This document shows, piece after piece, positions 19,041-29,586 of a stretch of 64,000 nt of DNA (position 1 is the stretch's first letter; every line of letters begins with the position of its first letter). The notes under the pieces were generated by a model, which saw only the letters and a program-made list of their open reading frames with translations, was not told the DNA's origin and ran no database searches. Both the position numbers and the translations under genes were made by a program. The stretch comes from Symsagittifera roscoffensis. Its lineage: Eukaryota; Xenacoelomorpha; Acoela; Convolutidae. The stretch spans positions 18,613,623 to 18,677,622 of the forward strand of contig NC_087065.1 in assembly GCF_963678635.1 (NCBI RefSeq), given 5' to 3'.

Positions 19041-19714
19041 TCGAAAAACATTATTTCTTGATATCCTTTATTTTTTGTGTCTGCTTTGCAGTTTGAGGGA
19101 TTATTTATTCCAATGTGTGGTATCCAGTGTTTATTGTGTAGGTCATAAGTTAATCTTCCGTGTGCGCCGTTGTAAGGGTATTTTTCATCTAGTTTTATAT
19201 GTCCTTGATATCTTCCAAGTTCTGCTTGATGTACAGAATCGGCAAAGACTTGAAAATATACTATTTTTCTGTCCGTGTTTTTATTTCTTGTGATTTTTAG
19301 TCTGAGTAGTTCGTTTTTACAATCATCGGGAATTAGATGTAGAAGTCGTTCTATATTACTTTGGTAGAATGATTCGTGATCAAGTCGGTTTTTATTTCCG
19401 TTTGAAACTTGTGAACAATGTATTTTCTTTTCGGAAAATGTTGCTGTAAATTTATATCCTGTGACTGTTGTTGCTCGGGCTTTTGAATACAGTGTCGCTT
19501 TTACATTTGTAGTTTCTATAGCTTGTGGTTTTGTTTCGCATTGTGATACTTGATTTATTGCATATTTGTGTAGTGTTTTTTGTTCGTTTTCTTCACAATC
19601 GTAGTGTGTTACTAATAAGTCCTGGGGTCCTGTGCGAGGAGAAGGATTTGTGTTCTGATCGGAAAATATTAGAAAAAAGATTTGTTGAATTGTTAATATT
19701 TTTAGATTATACAT
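18869..19714 (-). CDS. Envelope glycoprotein, signal peptide and N-terminal part, copy A2
   Basis: A 281-codon ORF that begins with a likely signal peptide (residues 1-20, MYNLKILTIQQIFFLIFSDQ). It is followed by spaced cysteines in contexts such as YDCEENEQ, VSQCETK, KIHCSQVSNG and PDDCKNEL. The early Y-D-C motif and the regular Cys spacing are typical of the N-terminal ectodomain of chuvirus-type glycoproteins. Location: secretory pathway and outer membrane face, if it were expressed. The frame past the last cysteine may not be the original one. Confidence 0.6.
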   Translation of the reverse strand: MYNLKILTIQQIFFLIFSDQNTNPSPRTGPQDLLVTHYDCEENEQKTLHKYAINQVSQCETKPQAIETTNVKATLYSKARATTVTGYKFTATFSEKKIHCSQVSNGNKNRLDHESFYQSNIERLLHLIPDDCKNELLRLKITRNKNTDRKIVYFQVFADSVHQAELGRYQGHIKLDEKYPYNGAHGRLTYDLHNKHWIPHIGINNPSNCKADTKNKGYQEIMFFDWKIQLEKVQLTRDLSDNTMIYQELDYLAKRIKVIVIRQHGHKQQLFGFPKIHAHFK

Positions 19715-20224
19715 GTGTATGATAATCCTGAGTATGGGTTATAAAATGTGACGTAACCAATTGTGTTTTTGGTATATCTGTCGTACTTTGTGGTCGTAGC
19801 GATTGAGCTGTTATATTGGGTGGGTTTAATGGGTAAGGATGTTGAACAATGTTATTAAGTTTAATCGTGATTTCGAATTTTAATTGGGGACTATTTTGTT
19901 GGAGTATTTGGCTGTTATGTTCACGAATGTCTTCGTGGATATCGTGTCTATATTGTAGTCTATTGAGTGCCCAATTGTGGAGTCGGTTACTTTCTTGATG
20001 TTGTCCAAATAATGGTGGGGGTGCTGTGAATGTATTCCAATCTAATCTTAAAGGGATATTTGTTGATGATTGTTCTCGATATCTAGCGTGGAGGTTATTT
20101 GGAAAATTTAGAGGGCAAGGCGTCGGTGAAATCTGGCTTATTGATGGTGTTGATGGTAGTGATAATGTTTCTGGTAGTGATGATGATGTTGTGGTATCCG
20201 TAGAAATATCTATTGGGTCGTTTA

Positions 20225-20560
20225 TTAAGTTTGGTTCACCTTGTGTAAATGAGTGCGTTGTCCAATATGGTAGTCGTGCTGTGAGATTGGGGGGTTAAAG
20301 GGATTGTCACGTATTTGTTCAGATGTTGGTGTTGAACCTAAGTAATCTGAGGGTATACTTGAGGTGCTACGTTGTGAAAGGAGTGGGGGAGTTTCTGGTA
20401 ATGTACTATTTGGGTTTTCTGGAGTAATTGGTGTTGGTGATTGGGGTATATCAAAATGAACTCGGGGGGTTTGAAAATTTCTATTTCGTCGTGGATGTAT
20501 TATTTGTCTATTTATTTCAACTGTATTTTGATTTTGACTAATGTTTCTTATTCTACTCAA
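20225..20560 (-). CDS. Pro/Gln/Ser-rich ORF between pol and env, copy A2
   Basis: A 111-codon ORF that begins MSRIRNISQNQNTVEINRQI and is rich in Pro, Ser, Thr and Asn (FDIPQSPTPITPENPNSTLP). The frame remains open upstream of the Met with similar composition (an ERHARLSEQLEQVQRQAP stretch, potentially coiled). It sits between the small membrane ORF (20819-21007) and the envelope signal peptide. It may be an N-terminal intracellular extension of the envelope or a separate accessory protein. No domain was recognised. Confidence 0.45.
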   Translation of the reverse strand: MSRIRNISQNQNTVEINRQIIHPRRNRNFQTPRVHFDIPQSPTPITPENPNSTLPETPPLLSQRSTSSIPSDYLGSTPTSEQIRDNPFNPPISQHDYHIGQRTHLHKVNQT

Positions 20561-20818
20561 TTCTTGTGGTAATGTTGGGTATAAATTATATGTTGGTTCA
20601 CTTAGGGGTGCCTGTCGCTGAACTTGTTCTAATTGTTCGGATAAGCGAGCGTGTCGTTCTTCAAAAGTGTATGGGTTATCTTGGAAAGAAATTCGTGTGG
20701 ATGTTTGAGGGTTTTGGGTAGTTGTAGGTATTGTCGGGTTTTCTTGGGATAATGTCGGTGAAGACTGATTTTGTGATTGTTGGTTAGAAAATTTTGAAAG
20801 TATTCTGATTGGTTTTTT

Positions 20819-21007
20819 CTAGTGAAAAAATTTATGTTTTTTGTAGTATTCTTCAACGAAAAGAAATAAAAGGATTGTTGCTAAAGCGAATGTGATTTTT
20901 GCTTTTTTTATACATTTGCACATTGTCAATATTAGGGATGATAAAAATGTTATAAAAATTACAAATAGTAAGAAAATATCTGTTCTACTAAAAATTGTTC
21001 GTATCAT
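20819..21007 (-). CDS. Small two-helix membrane ORF, copy A2 (first of two)
   Basis: A 62-codon ORF with two hydrophobic segments: about residues 11-29 (IFLLFVIFITFLSSLILTM) and 37-51 (ITFALATILLFLFVE), separated by a Cys/Lys-rich turn (CKCIKKAK). It lies directly upstream of the Pro/Gln-rich ORF. An identical copy is at 25002-25190 within the repeated block. It may be a small viroporin-like or anchor protein; this is speculation from hydropathy only. Confidence 0.45.
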   Translation of the reverse strand: MIRTIFSRTDIFLLFVIFITFLSSLILTMCKCIKKAKITFALATILLFLFVEEYYKKHKFFH

Positions 21008-22140
21008 TTAAATAAACTTTGGGTTATCGTACCTGTGAATATGGTCAATGATTTGGGAAAATTGGAGATATATTTCAAATAGGGAGTAGAAAGTTTAAAA
21101 AATGTTGCAAAAAATGATTAAAATTATTATAAAAGCTTCAAAGTTATCATAAGAAATATGAATAAAAGTTTAAGTATTATGAAAAAGTTGAAAATTGTAT
21201 TTTTAAAGATTTTGACTGATCGAGAGAAGAGCATTCAAGAAATGATTTCTTGGTCGAATATTTTTTGTTGTTTGGGGCGATATTCAAGTGTGGTCGAGTT
21301 ATTTATTGATTTTTTGACAAGTGGGTTGAGTTTTGTGAAAAGTTGTTGGGGGCTAATTTTATGTTGTTCAGGAGGTCCTCTTTGCTTTATTTTTATTTGT
21401 CAGGTGATCTGGGGTATTTTTGAGATTTTTGTACTTAAGGCCAAATGAAAACAGTCGTATTTTTACTTTAGGCTTATTTACTATTTTTGGTTGGAGGGTT
21501 TTTGAGGTCTAAGTTGGGAAAATATTGTTGATCTTTGCGTTATTAGATAAGGGAGGGTTATGATATTATGGTGGTATTTATTTTAGTTGTCAAGTTTGAG
21601 CGGTTTGCTTATTTTTGATCTGGAGGTTGTAAAGTTATAGTTATAGATATGCCTGGAGTTTAATATCTTTCGTCTAGTAGGTTGGTGTTATAGTTATAGA
21701 AGGTGACGGATTGAATGAATCCTATTGGCTGAATCTGAACTAGAATTGTTGCGTGTTTTGTCAGCATGTTATTTTGAAAAATGAAAGTTCAATATGATCC
21801 AGAGGTGCAAGAATTATTAATTTTAAAATTAAAGTTGTTTTTGAAATTCAACTTTCTTTAATATTTTAGATTGTGGGATGAATGTTTTGTAGTTTTTACG
21901 TGGTTGATTTCTAAGTCGTAATGATTCTCTTTGTTCTGATTTCTCTACTTGTTTTTGTGGTAGAATTTTTTCTATCATTTTCCTATTTTTCTTTCTTTTT
22001 GAGGTATTTTTTGATCTGTCGTTTTTGGATTGTTTTGAATTGTAGTTGGTTTTGTATTTTGTTTTTCATGATGAATGTTGTGTTGTTCATCTATTTCTTT
22101 TTACTGTATGTGGATGATTTTGAAAAACTTTTAAACCTGT
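21008..22140 (-). other. Post-integrase spacer of copy A2 (first copy)
   Basis: About 1.1 kb between the integrase tail and the small membrane ORF, with no convincing sense-strand gene. Short hydrophobic ORFs on the opposite strand (21158-21448, 21921-22142) look like chance products of T-rich DNA. The second copy is at 25191-26336. Confidence 0.6.
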
Positions 22141-22657
22141 GAAAGAATATAATTGAGTTAATTCGCGTAGTGCGTACTCTTTTGGGTAGTAAGGCAATAG
22201 ATTGTTTCGATGTTGAACAATTTCTTTTTGATTTGAATCGGTGAGTTTATACGTTACGTCAGTGGGTTTAGCAATTATTTGGTATGGTCCTTTGCAAAGG
22301 GGTTGTAATTTTTTAGAAATTCCTTTTTGTGTATTAAAGTTAGGTATTAAGACATTGTTCCAATTTTTAAATCTGTGGCTGGTGTAAAGCGTGAATTAAT
22401 TTGTTCGTTAATGATTTGCATTTGTAACAATTTTTTTGTTACATTTTGGTAAATTTCATTGTGTTTTTTATCTCTATTTAAAATTCATTCGCTGTGTGTG
22501 CCGGAGGCTAATTTAAGGATTTGTGGGTGATGAAAATGATCTTCGTCATGCGTGTGTAAAGGTAGGTTATAACAAACTGAGTCTTTATTTGGTTGGCAAT
22601 AACCTTGTGCATTTTTATGAGAATTGGTTTACGTGGCTTTTGATTAAAAACTATTTC

Positions 22658-23044
22658 TTATGGTGACATTCCTAGAGTTGTTGTGATTTGTGAAATATAT
22701 GCTAAGGGAAACAATTTTACATCTGCTGACCATTCTGTGTATTTTGTAACATTTCCATTTATGATACATCTAAGATGTTCTTGTAGTGAACGGTTCATAC
22801 CTTCGACTAAACCGTTTGTCCAAGGTGCATGAGATGTACGTGGTTTATGTTTGATGTTATATAAGTGGCATAGTGTGATGATTTCGTTATTTATGAATTC
22901 TGTACCGTTGTCTGTAACTAAGATTTCGGGTAATCCGAATTTAGCTATCCAGTGTTCATAAAGTGTCGTGTAAGCATAATAAGCATTACAATGTGGTACT
23001 GGGTTGAGTGCTACATAATTTGTAAATGCATCAACAATTACCAT
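22658..23044 (-). CDS. Integrase catalytic core, copy A2 (first copy)
   Basis: DDE core with IVDAFTNYVALNPV, LVTDNGTEFINNE and NGLVEGMNRSLQ. The matching C-terminal GPY/F region follows at about 22140-22400. This is the first of two near-identical copies within the repeated block; the second lies at 26854-27531. Confidence 0.85.
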   Translation of the reverse strand: MVIVDAFTNYVALNPVPHCNAYYAYTTLYEHWIAKFGLPEILVTDNGTEFINNEIITLCHLYNIKHKPRTSHAPWTNGLVEGMNRSLQEHLRCIINGNVTKYTEWSADVKLFPLAYISQITTTLGMSP

Positions 23045-23691
23045 ATTGTAGGAGTTTCCTTCAGAGGATGGTGAAATTGGTCCTTTTGTATCGAATGAAA
23101 TACGTGGTTAAAATATAAACTTTGTCCTTTAAAATCTTGTTTTTGTGCTATTTGTTTTTGATTTGGATAAGGTTTATTTAGTTGACATATTATACAATCA
23201 TTGCCTAATACTTCTATCCAAATTGGTGCATTTGGGAAATAAAAATTTTGTGTAAAGTTTGAGTATGTTTTCTCTGATCCGGAGTGTCCTTTAGTATTTT
23301 GTGTATGTGAGATGTTAAAAGCTATTAATATCATGCTTAAAGGAAGACAGGGAACTGTAGAATCATTTAATTGAAATTCTAGAAGATCTGTATTTTCATT
23401 AATTGCCGTGTTATTAAATTTTCGGAAATATCGGAGGAGTGTTTTATTTCCTGAAATTGTGGTATCTGCTTTTACGGGTTTAGTTTTGTATTTGTGCCAT
23501 GATTTTAATTGTCTAATTACTGGGTCGAGATTTTGATATTGTTTTAAGAGTTCAAGTGTAATTTTATCTGTTGGAGGGAGAAAAATATTGTCAATTTCTA
23601 GTTTTGATAGGGGAATTGTGTCAAGTGGGTCATGGAGGTCAAAAACTTGATTTATTGTGTATTTTGAATCATTTGTTTGTGGTCCTGACAA
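23038..23691 (-). CDS. Pol: RNase H-integrase connection and HHCC zinc domain, copy A2 (first copy)
   Basis: A 217-codon ORF. Its second half carries the integrase HHCC zinc-binding domain: ISHTQNTKGHSGSEKTY, then NDCIICQLNKPYPNQKQ. The first half (LDPVIRQLKSWHKYKTKPVK) matches the end of the 832-codon RT ORF of copy A1. It leads directly into the integrase core ORF at 22658-23044. Confidence 0.8.
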   Translation of the reverse strand: MSGPQTNDSKYTINQVFDLHDPLDTIPLSKLEIDNIFLPPTDKITLELLKQYQNLDPVIRQLKSWHKYKTKPVKADTTISGNKTLLRYFRKFNNTAINENTDLLEFQLNDSTVPCLPLSMILIAFNISHTQNTKGHSGSEKTYSNFTQNFYFPNAPIWIEVLGNDCIICQLNKPYPNQKQIAQKQDFKGQSLYFNHVFHSIQKDQFHHPLKETPTIW

Positions 23692-23723
23692 ATTTATTTT
23701 ATCAGTTAAATTTTCTTTTTCAA

Positions 23724-24098
23724 TTAATGGAAAAAGTTTTTTTTATGCGAGTGGCTTTTTTTTTGGGTGTTATTTTTTATCCATTGTGAGGATAGAATTG
23801 GTTTGAAAGTTGATGTTCCTTGTAGGTCAACTTCGTAGTGATAATTTTGGCAATCTAAGTAAAGTGGAAAATGTTGTAGGTTATTTATTTGTGATTGATC
23901 AATGTCAGTTTTTACTGCATATTTGCATTCTAGTCGGGGTGATGTTTCGTCTTTTGCAATGTAAAATTTTATATTTTTTGGTATTTCAACTGTAGTTTTT
24001 TGTGTAAGTAATTCAGGTGGTGTATTTCGACTTAATGTATCTGGTAATGCAAAATTTTTTCCTGCTGTCCAAACTATATGTAAGTTTGGAAATTTCAT
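23724..24098 (-). CDS. RNase H C-terminal part and connection, copy A2 (first copy)
   Basis: A 124-codon ORF with FPNLHIVWTAGKNFALPDTL and SRNTPPELL, the end of the RNase H domain, followed by a connection region (KTDIDQSQINNLQHFPLYLD). Very similar to residues 590-720 of the copy A1 RT ORF. Part of the block that recurs inverted at 28117-29586. Confidence 0.8.
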   Translation of the reverse strand: MKFPNLHIVWTAGKNFALPDTLSRNTPPELLTQKTTVEIPKNIKFYIAKDETSPRLECKYAVKTDIDQSQINNLQHFPLYLDCQNYHYEVDLQGTSTFKPILSSQWIKNNTQKKSHSHKKNFFH

Positions 24099-24236
24099 TA
24101 GAATTAATTGAAATCTATAAACTCTATGATTTGGATTTGATTTTTGTGTAAAGAGAAAAATGATTGGTTTATGATCTGTGAACAGAACTGTTGGATGTTT
24201 TGATCCAAGTATCAGAAATTCATATTCTGTAAGTGT

Positions 24237-24581
24237 TTAAATTATAGCTGTACATTCTCTCATTAGAGTTGAGAGTCGTAGCTCTGCTTGAGTGAATAAT
24301 CGGGAATTTGCTGATATGAGGTTCATTTTATTTGTACCACTATGTGATTGTAGTAATGCTGCGCTGATGCCAAAATTTGAAGCATCGCACATTGCATAGA
24401 ATGGTTGATTTGGATCTGGAATTGTGTTTGAAATTTGTTCAGTTAAAAGTTTTTTAATTTCTTCAAATCGAGTTTGATGTTCAGTGATCCATTCAAGTTT
24501 ATTTTGTTGTCTGAGGATATCATAGAACGGTCTTAAGTATAATTGCATTTTATAAACATACTTGCTTAAGAAATTTAACAT
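24237..24581 (-). CDS. RT thumb / RNase H N-terminal part, copy A2 (first copy)
   Basis: A 114-codon ORF with MLNFLSKYVYKMQLYLRPFY (RT thumb/connection) and PFYAMCDASNFGISAALLQ (RNase H first catalytic Asp). It matches residues ~420-540 of the copy A1 RT ORF and is present again on the plus strand in 28007-28612. Confidence 0.8.
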   Translation of the reverse strand: MLNFLSKYVYKMQLYLRPFYDILRQQNKLEWITEHQTRFEEIKKLLTEQISNTIPDPNQPFYAMCDASNFGISAALLQSHSGTNKMNLISANSRLFTQAELRLSTLMRECTAII

Positions 24582-25001
24582 TCCAAGGAATTCTTGGATT
24601 TTCTTTTTGTTTGTTGGTGGCTGAAGTTTTTCATTAGCATCAATGCGTGATTTTAATGGAGTGATTATGTTTCGTTCAATATTATGTCCTAAAAATTTAA
24701 CTCGTGTTAGAAAGAAGTGTGATTTATCGGGAGCGGCCTTCAGATTTTGTGGTAATGTTGGGTATAAATTATATGTTGGTTCACTTAGGGGTGCCTGTCG
24801 CTGAACTGGTTCTAATTGTTCGGATAAGCGAGCGTGTCGTTCTTCAAAAGTGTATGGGTTATCTTGGAAAGAAATTCGTGTGGATGTTTGGGGGTTTTGG
24901 GTAGTTGTAGGTATTGTCGGGTTTTCTTGGGATAATGTCGGTGAAGACTGATTTTGTGATTGTTGGTTAGAAAATTTTGAAAGTATTCTGATTGGTTTTT
25001 T

Positions 25002-25190
25002 CTAGTGAAAAAATTTATGTTTTTTGTAGTATTCTTCAACGAAAAGAAATAAAAGGATTGTTGCTAAAGCGAATGTAATTTTTGCTTTTTTTATACATTT
25101 GCACATTGTCAATATTAGGGATGATAAAAATGTTATAAAAATTACAAATAGTAAGAAAATATCTGTTCTACTAAAAATTGTTCGTATCAT
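25002..25190 (-). CDS. Small two-helix membrane ORF, copy A2 (second of two)
   Basis: Identical protein to 20819-21007, inside repeat unit 2. Described there. Confidence 0.45.
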   Translation of the reverse strand: MIRTIFSRTDIFLLFVIFITFLSSLILTMCKCIKKAKITFALATILLFLFVEEYYKKHKFFH

Positions 25191-26853
25191 TTAAATAAAC
25201 TTTGGGTTATTTTACCTGTGAATATGGTCAATGATTTGGGAAAATTGGAGATATATTTCAAATAGGGAGTAGAAAATTTAAAAAAATGTTGCAAAAAATG
25301 ATTAAAATTATTATAAAAGCTTCAAAGTTATCATAAGAAATATGAATAAAAGTTTAAGTATTATGAAAAAGTTTATGAAAAAGTTGAAAATTGTATTTTT
25401 AAAGATTTTGACTGATCGAGAAAAGAGCATTCAAGAAATGATTTCTTGGTCGAATATTTTTTGTTGTTTGGGGCGATATTCAAGTGTGGTCGAGTTATTT
25501 ATTGATTTTTTGACAAGTGGGTTGAGTTTTGTGAAAAGTTGTTGGGGGCTAATTTTATGTTGTTCAGGAGGTCCTCTTTGCTTTATTTTTATTTGTCAGG
25601 TGATCTGGGGTATTTTTGAGATTTTTGTACTTAAGGCCAAATGAAAACAGTCGTATTTTTACTTTAGGCTTATTTACTATTTTTGGTTGGAGGGTTTTTG
25701 AGGTCTAAGTTGGGAAAATATTGTTGATCTTTGCGTTATTAGATAAGGGAGGGTTATGATATTATGGTGGTATTTATTTTAGTTGTCAAGTTTGAGCGGT
25801 TTGCTTATTTTTGATCTGGAGGTTGTAAAGTTATAGTTATAGATATGCCTGGAGTTTAATATCTTTCGTCTAGTAGGTTGGTGTTATAGTTATAGAAGGT
25901 GACGGATTGAATGAATCCTATTGGCTGAATCTGAACTAGAATTGTTGCGTGTTTTGTCAGCATGTTATTTTGAAAAATGAAAGTTCAATATGATCCAGAG
26001 GTGCAAGAATTATTAATTTTAAAATTAAAGTTGTTTTTGAAATTCAACTTTCTTTAATATTTTAGATTGTGGGATGAATGTTTTGTAGTTTTTACGTGGT
26101 TGATTTCTAAGTCGTAATGATTCTCTTTGTTCTGATTTCTCTACTTGTTTTTGTGGTAGAATTTTTTCTATCATTTTCCTATTTTTCTTTCTTTTTGAGG
26201 TATTTTTTGATCTGTCGTTTTTGGATTGTTTTGAATTGTAGTTGGTTTTGTATTTTGTTTTTCATGATGAATGTTGTGTTGTTCATCTATTTCTTTTTAC
26301 TGTATGTGGATGATTTTGAAAAACTTTTAAACCTGTGAAAGAATATAATTGAGTTAATTCGCGTAGTGCGTACTCTTTTGGGTAGTAAGGCAATAGATTG
26401 TTTCGATGTTGAACAATTTCTTTTTGATTTGAATCGGTGAGTTTATACGTTACGTCAGTGGGTTTAGCAATTATTTGGTATGGTCCTTTGCAAAGGGGTT
26501 GTAATTTTTTAGAAATTCCTTTTTGTGTATTAAAGTTAGGTATTAAGACATTGTTCCAATTTTTAAATCTGTGGCTGGTGTAAAGCGTGAATTAATTTGT
26601 TCGTTAATGATTTGCATTTGTAACAATTTTTTTGTTACATTTTGGTAAATTTCATTGTGTTTTTTATCTCTATTTAAAATTCATTCGCTGTGTGTGCCGG
26701 AGGCTAATTTAAGGATTTGTGGGTGATGAAAATGATCTTCGTCATGCGTGTGTAAAGGTAGGTTATAACAAACTGAGTCTTTATTTGGTTGGCAATAACC
26801 TTGTGCATTTTTATGAGAATTGGTTTACGTGGCTTTTGATTAAAAACTATTTC

Positions 26854-27531
26854 TTATGGTGACATTCCTAGAGTTGTTGTGATTTGTGAAATATATGCTA
26901 AGGGAAACAATTTTACATCTGCTGACCATTCTGTGTATTTTGTAACATTTCCATTTATGATACATCTAAGATGTTCTTGTAGTGAACGGTTCATACCTTC
27001 GACTAAACCGTTTGTCCAAGGTGCATGAGATGTACGTGGTTTATGTTTGATGTTATATAAGTGGCATAGTGTGATGATTTCGTTATTTATGAATTCTTTA
27101 CCGTTGTCTGTAACTAAGATTTCGGGTAATCCGAATTTAGCTATCCAGTGTTCATAAAGTGTCGTGTAAGCATAATAAACATTACAATGTGGTACTGGGT
27201 TGAGTGCTACATAATTTGTAAATGCATCAACAATTACCATATTGTAGGAGTTTCCTTCAGAGGATGGTGAAATTTGTCCTTTTGTATCGAATGAAAAACG
27301 GTGGTTAAAATATAAACTTTGTCCTTTAAAATCTTGTTTTTGTGCTATTTGTTTTTGATTTGGATAAGGTTTATTTAGTTGACATATTATACAATCATTG
27401 CCTAATACTTCTATCCAAATTGGTGCATTTGGGAAATAAAAATTTTGTGTAAAGTTTGAGTATGTTTTCTCTGATCCGGAGTGTCCTTTAGTATTTTGTG
27501 TATGTGAGATGTTAAAAGCTATTAATATCAT
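26854..27531 (-). CDS. Integrase HHCC and catalytic core, copy A2 (second copy)
   Basis: A 225-codon ORF holding both the zinc domain (HTQNTKGHSGSEKTY ... DCIICQLNKPY) and the DDE core (IVDAFTNYVALNPV, LVTDNGKEF, NGLVEGMNRSL). It is the longest single integrase ORF of family A in the window. It belongs to repeat unit 2. Confidence 0.85.
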   Translation of the reverse strand: MILIAFNISHTQNTKGHSGSEKTYSNFTQNFYFPNAPIWIEVLGNDCIICQLNKPYPNQKQIAQKQDFKGQSLYFNHRFSFDTKGQISPSSEGNSYNMVIVDAFTNYVALNPVPHCNVYYAYTTLYEHWIAKFGLPEILVTDNGKEFINNEIITLCHLYNIKHKPRTSHAPWTNGLVEGMNRSLQEHLRCIINGNVTKYTEWSADVKLFPLAYISQITTTLGMSP

Positions 27532-28116
27532 GCTTAAAGGAAGACAGGGAACTGTAGAATCATTTAATTGAAATTCTAGAAGATCTGTATTTTCATTAAT
27601 TGCTGTGTTATTAAATTTTCGGAAATATCGGAGGAGTGTTTTATTTCCTGAAATTGTGGTATCTGCTTTTACGGGCTTAGTTTTGTATTTGTGCCATGAT
27701 TTTAATTGTCTAATTACTGGGTCGAGATTTTGATATTGTTTTAAGAGTTCAAGTGTAATTTTATCTGTTGGAGGGAGAAAAATATTGTCAATTTCTAGTT
27801 TTGATAGGGGAATTGTGTCAAGTGGGTCATGGAGGTCAAAAACTTGATTTATTGTGTATTTTGAATCATTTGTTTGTGGTCCTGATAAATTTATTTTATC
27901 AGTTAAATTTTCTTTTTCAATTAATGGAAAAAGTTTTTTTTCTGCGAGTGGCTTTTTTTTTGGGTGTTATTTTTTATCCATTGTGAGGATAGAATTGGTT
28001 TGAAAGTTGATGTTCCTTGTAGGTCAACTTCGTAGTGATTATTTTGGCAATCTAAGTAAAGTGGAAAATGTTGTAGGTTATTTATTTGTGATTGATCAAT
28101 GTCAGTTTTTACACTT

Positions 28117-29586
28117 CTTTCATAAATCACACTTCTTTCTAACACGAGTTAAATTTTTAGGACATAATATTGAACGAAACATAATCACTCCATTAAAATC
28201 ACGCATTGATGCTAATGAAAAACTTCAGCCACCAACAAACAAAAAGAAAATCCAAGAATTCCTTGGAATGTTAAATTTCTTAAGCAAGTACGTTTATAAA
28301 ATGCAATTATACTTAAGACCGTTCTATAATATCCTCAGACAACAAAATAAATTTGAATGGACCACTGAACATCAAACTCGATTTGAAGAAATTAAAAAAC
28401 TTTTAACTGAACAAATTTCAAACACAATTCCAGATCCAAATCAACCATTCTATGCAATGTGCGATGCTTCAAATTTTGGCATCAGCGCAGCATTACTACA
28501 ATCACATAGTGGTACAAATAAAATGAACCTTATATCAGCAAATTCCCGATTATTCACTCAAGCAGAGCTACGACTCTCAACTCTAATGAGAGAATGTACA
28601 GCTATAATTTAAACACTTACAGAATATGAATTTCTGATACTTGGATCAAAACATCCAACAGTTCTGTTCACAGATCATAAACCAATCATTTTTCTCTTTA
28701 CACAAATGTCAAATCCAAATCATAGAGTTTATAGATTTCAATTAATTCTAATGAAATTTCCAAACTTACATATAGTTTGGACAGCAGGAAAAAATTTTGC
28801 ATTACCAGATACATTAAGTCGAAAAACACCACCTGAATTACTCACACGAAAAACTACAGTTGAAATACCAAAAAATATAAAATTTTACATTGCAAAAGAC
28901 GAAACATCACCCCGACTAGAATGCAAATATGCAGTAAAAACTGACATTGATCAATCACAAATAAATAACCTACAACATTTTCCACTTTACTTAGATTGCC
29001 AAAATAATCACTACGAAGTTGACCTACAAGGAACATCAACTTTCAAACCAATTCCATCCTCACAATGGATAAAAAATAACACCCAAAAAAAAAAAAAGCC
29101 ACTCGCATAAAAAAAACTTTTTCCATTAATTGAAAAAGAAAATTTAACTGATAAAATAAATTTATCAGGACCACAAACAAATGATTCAAAATACACAATA
29201 AATCAAGTTTTTGACCTCCATGACCCACTTGACCCACTTGACCCACTTGACAAATCCCCTAGAATGCAAATATGCAGTAAAAACTGACATTGATCAATCA
29301 CAAATAAATAACCTACAACATTTTCCACTTTACTTAGATTGCCAAAATAATCACTACGAAGTTGACCTACAAGGAACATCAACTTTCAAACCAATTCCAT
29401 CCTCACAATGGATAAAAAATAACACCCAAAAAAAAAAGCCACTCGCATAAAAAAAAACTTTTTCCATTAATTGAAAAAGAAAATTTAACTGATAAAATAA
29501 ATTTATCAGGACCACAAACAAATGATTCAAAATACACAATAAATCAAGTTTTTGACCTCCATGACCCACTTGACACAATTCCCCTA
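28117..29586 (+). repeat. Inverted block of RNase H/connection sequence inside copy A2
   Basis: The family A pol sequence here runs on the plus strand, opposite to the rest of A2. It reads RT thumb/RNase H (28007-28612: FLTRVKFLGHNIERN, FYAMCDASNFGISAALLQ), the RNase H end (28706-29110: FPNLHIVWTAGKNFALPDTL) and the connection region. Within it a ~323-bp stretch at 28918-29240 is repeated at 29261-29583. Minus-strand orientation resumes at about 29587. The block forms an inverted repeat with about 23640-24725. Confidence 0.85.
29222..29251 (+). repeat. 9-bp tandem repeat GACCCACTT
   Basis: GACCCACTT is repeated three times (TGACCCACTTGACCCACTTG...) at the junction between the two ~323-bp repeats. 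In the equivalent place elsewhere the unit occurs once. It may mark replication slippage. Confidence 0.75.

Larger units (their letters stand above)
20569..24751 (-). repeat. Direct-repeat block inside copy A2, unit 1
   Basis: Holds part of the Pro/Gln-rich ORF, the small membrane ORF, the post-integrase spacer, integrase and part of RNase H. The block restarts at 24752, where sequence identical to 20569 onward begins abruptly within RT sequence. The offset is about 4183 bp, rising to about 4196 bp after a short insertion. The two units are about 99% identical by eye, so the duplication is recent or an assembly artefact. Confidence 0.85.
24752..28111 (-). repeat. Direct-repeat block inside copy A2, unit 2
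   Basis: Near-identical to 20569-23914. It contains the second copies of the small membrane ORF (25002-25190), spacer, integrase core with HHCC domain (26854-27531) and RNase H connection. It ends where an inverted block begins at about 28112. Confidence 0.85.

Noticed and set aside
21158-21448. Plus-strand hydrophobic ORF (repeated at 25342-25644)
   Set aside because: Antisense to the element, with composition typical of T-rich DNA; it is not kept open in the equivalent region of copy A1.
24752-29586. Independent second and third family A insertions inside A2
   Set aside because: No LTRs or target duplications at the junctions; near-identity with the neighbouring block fits duplication within one element.
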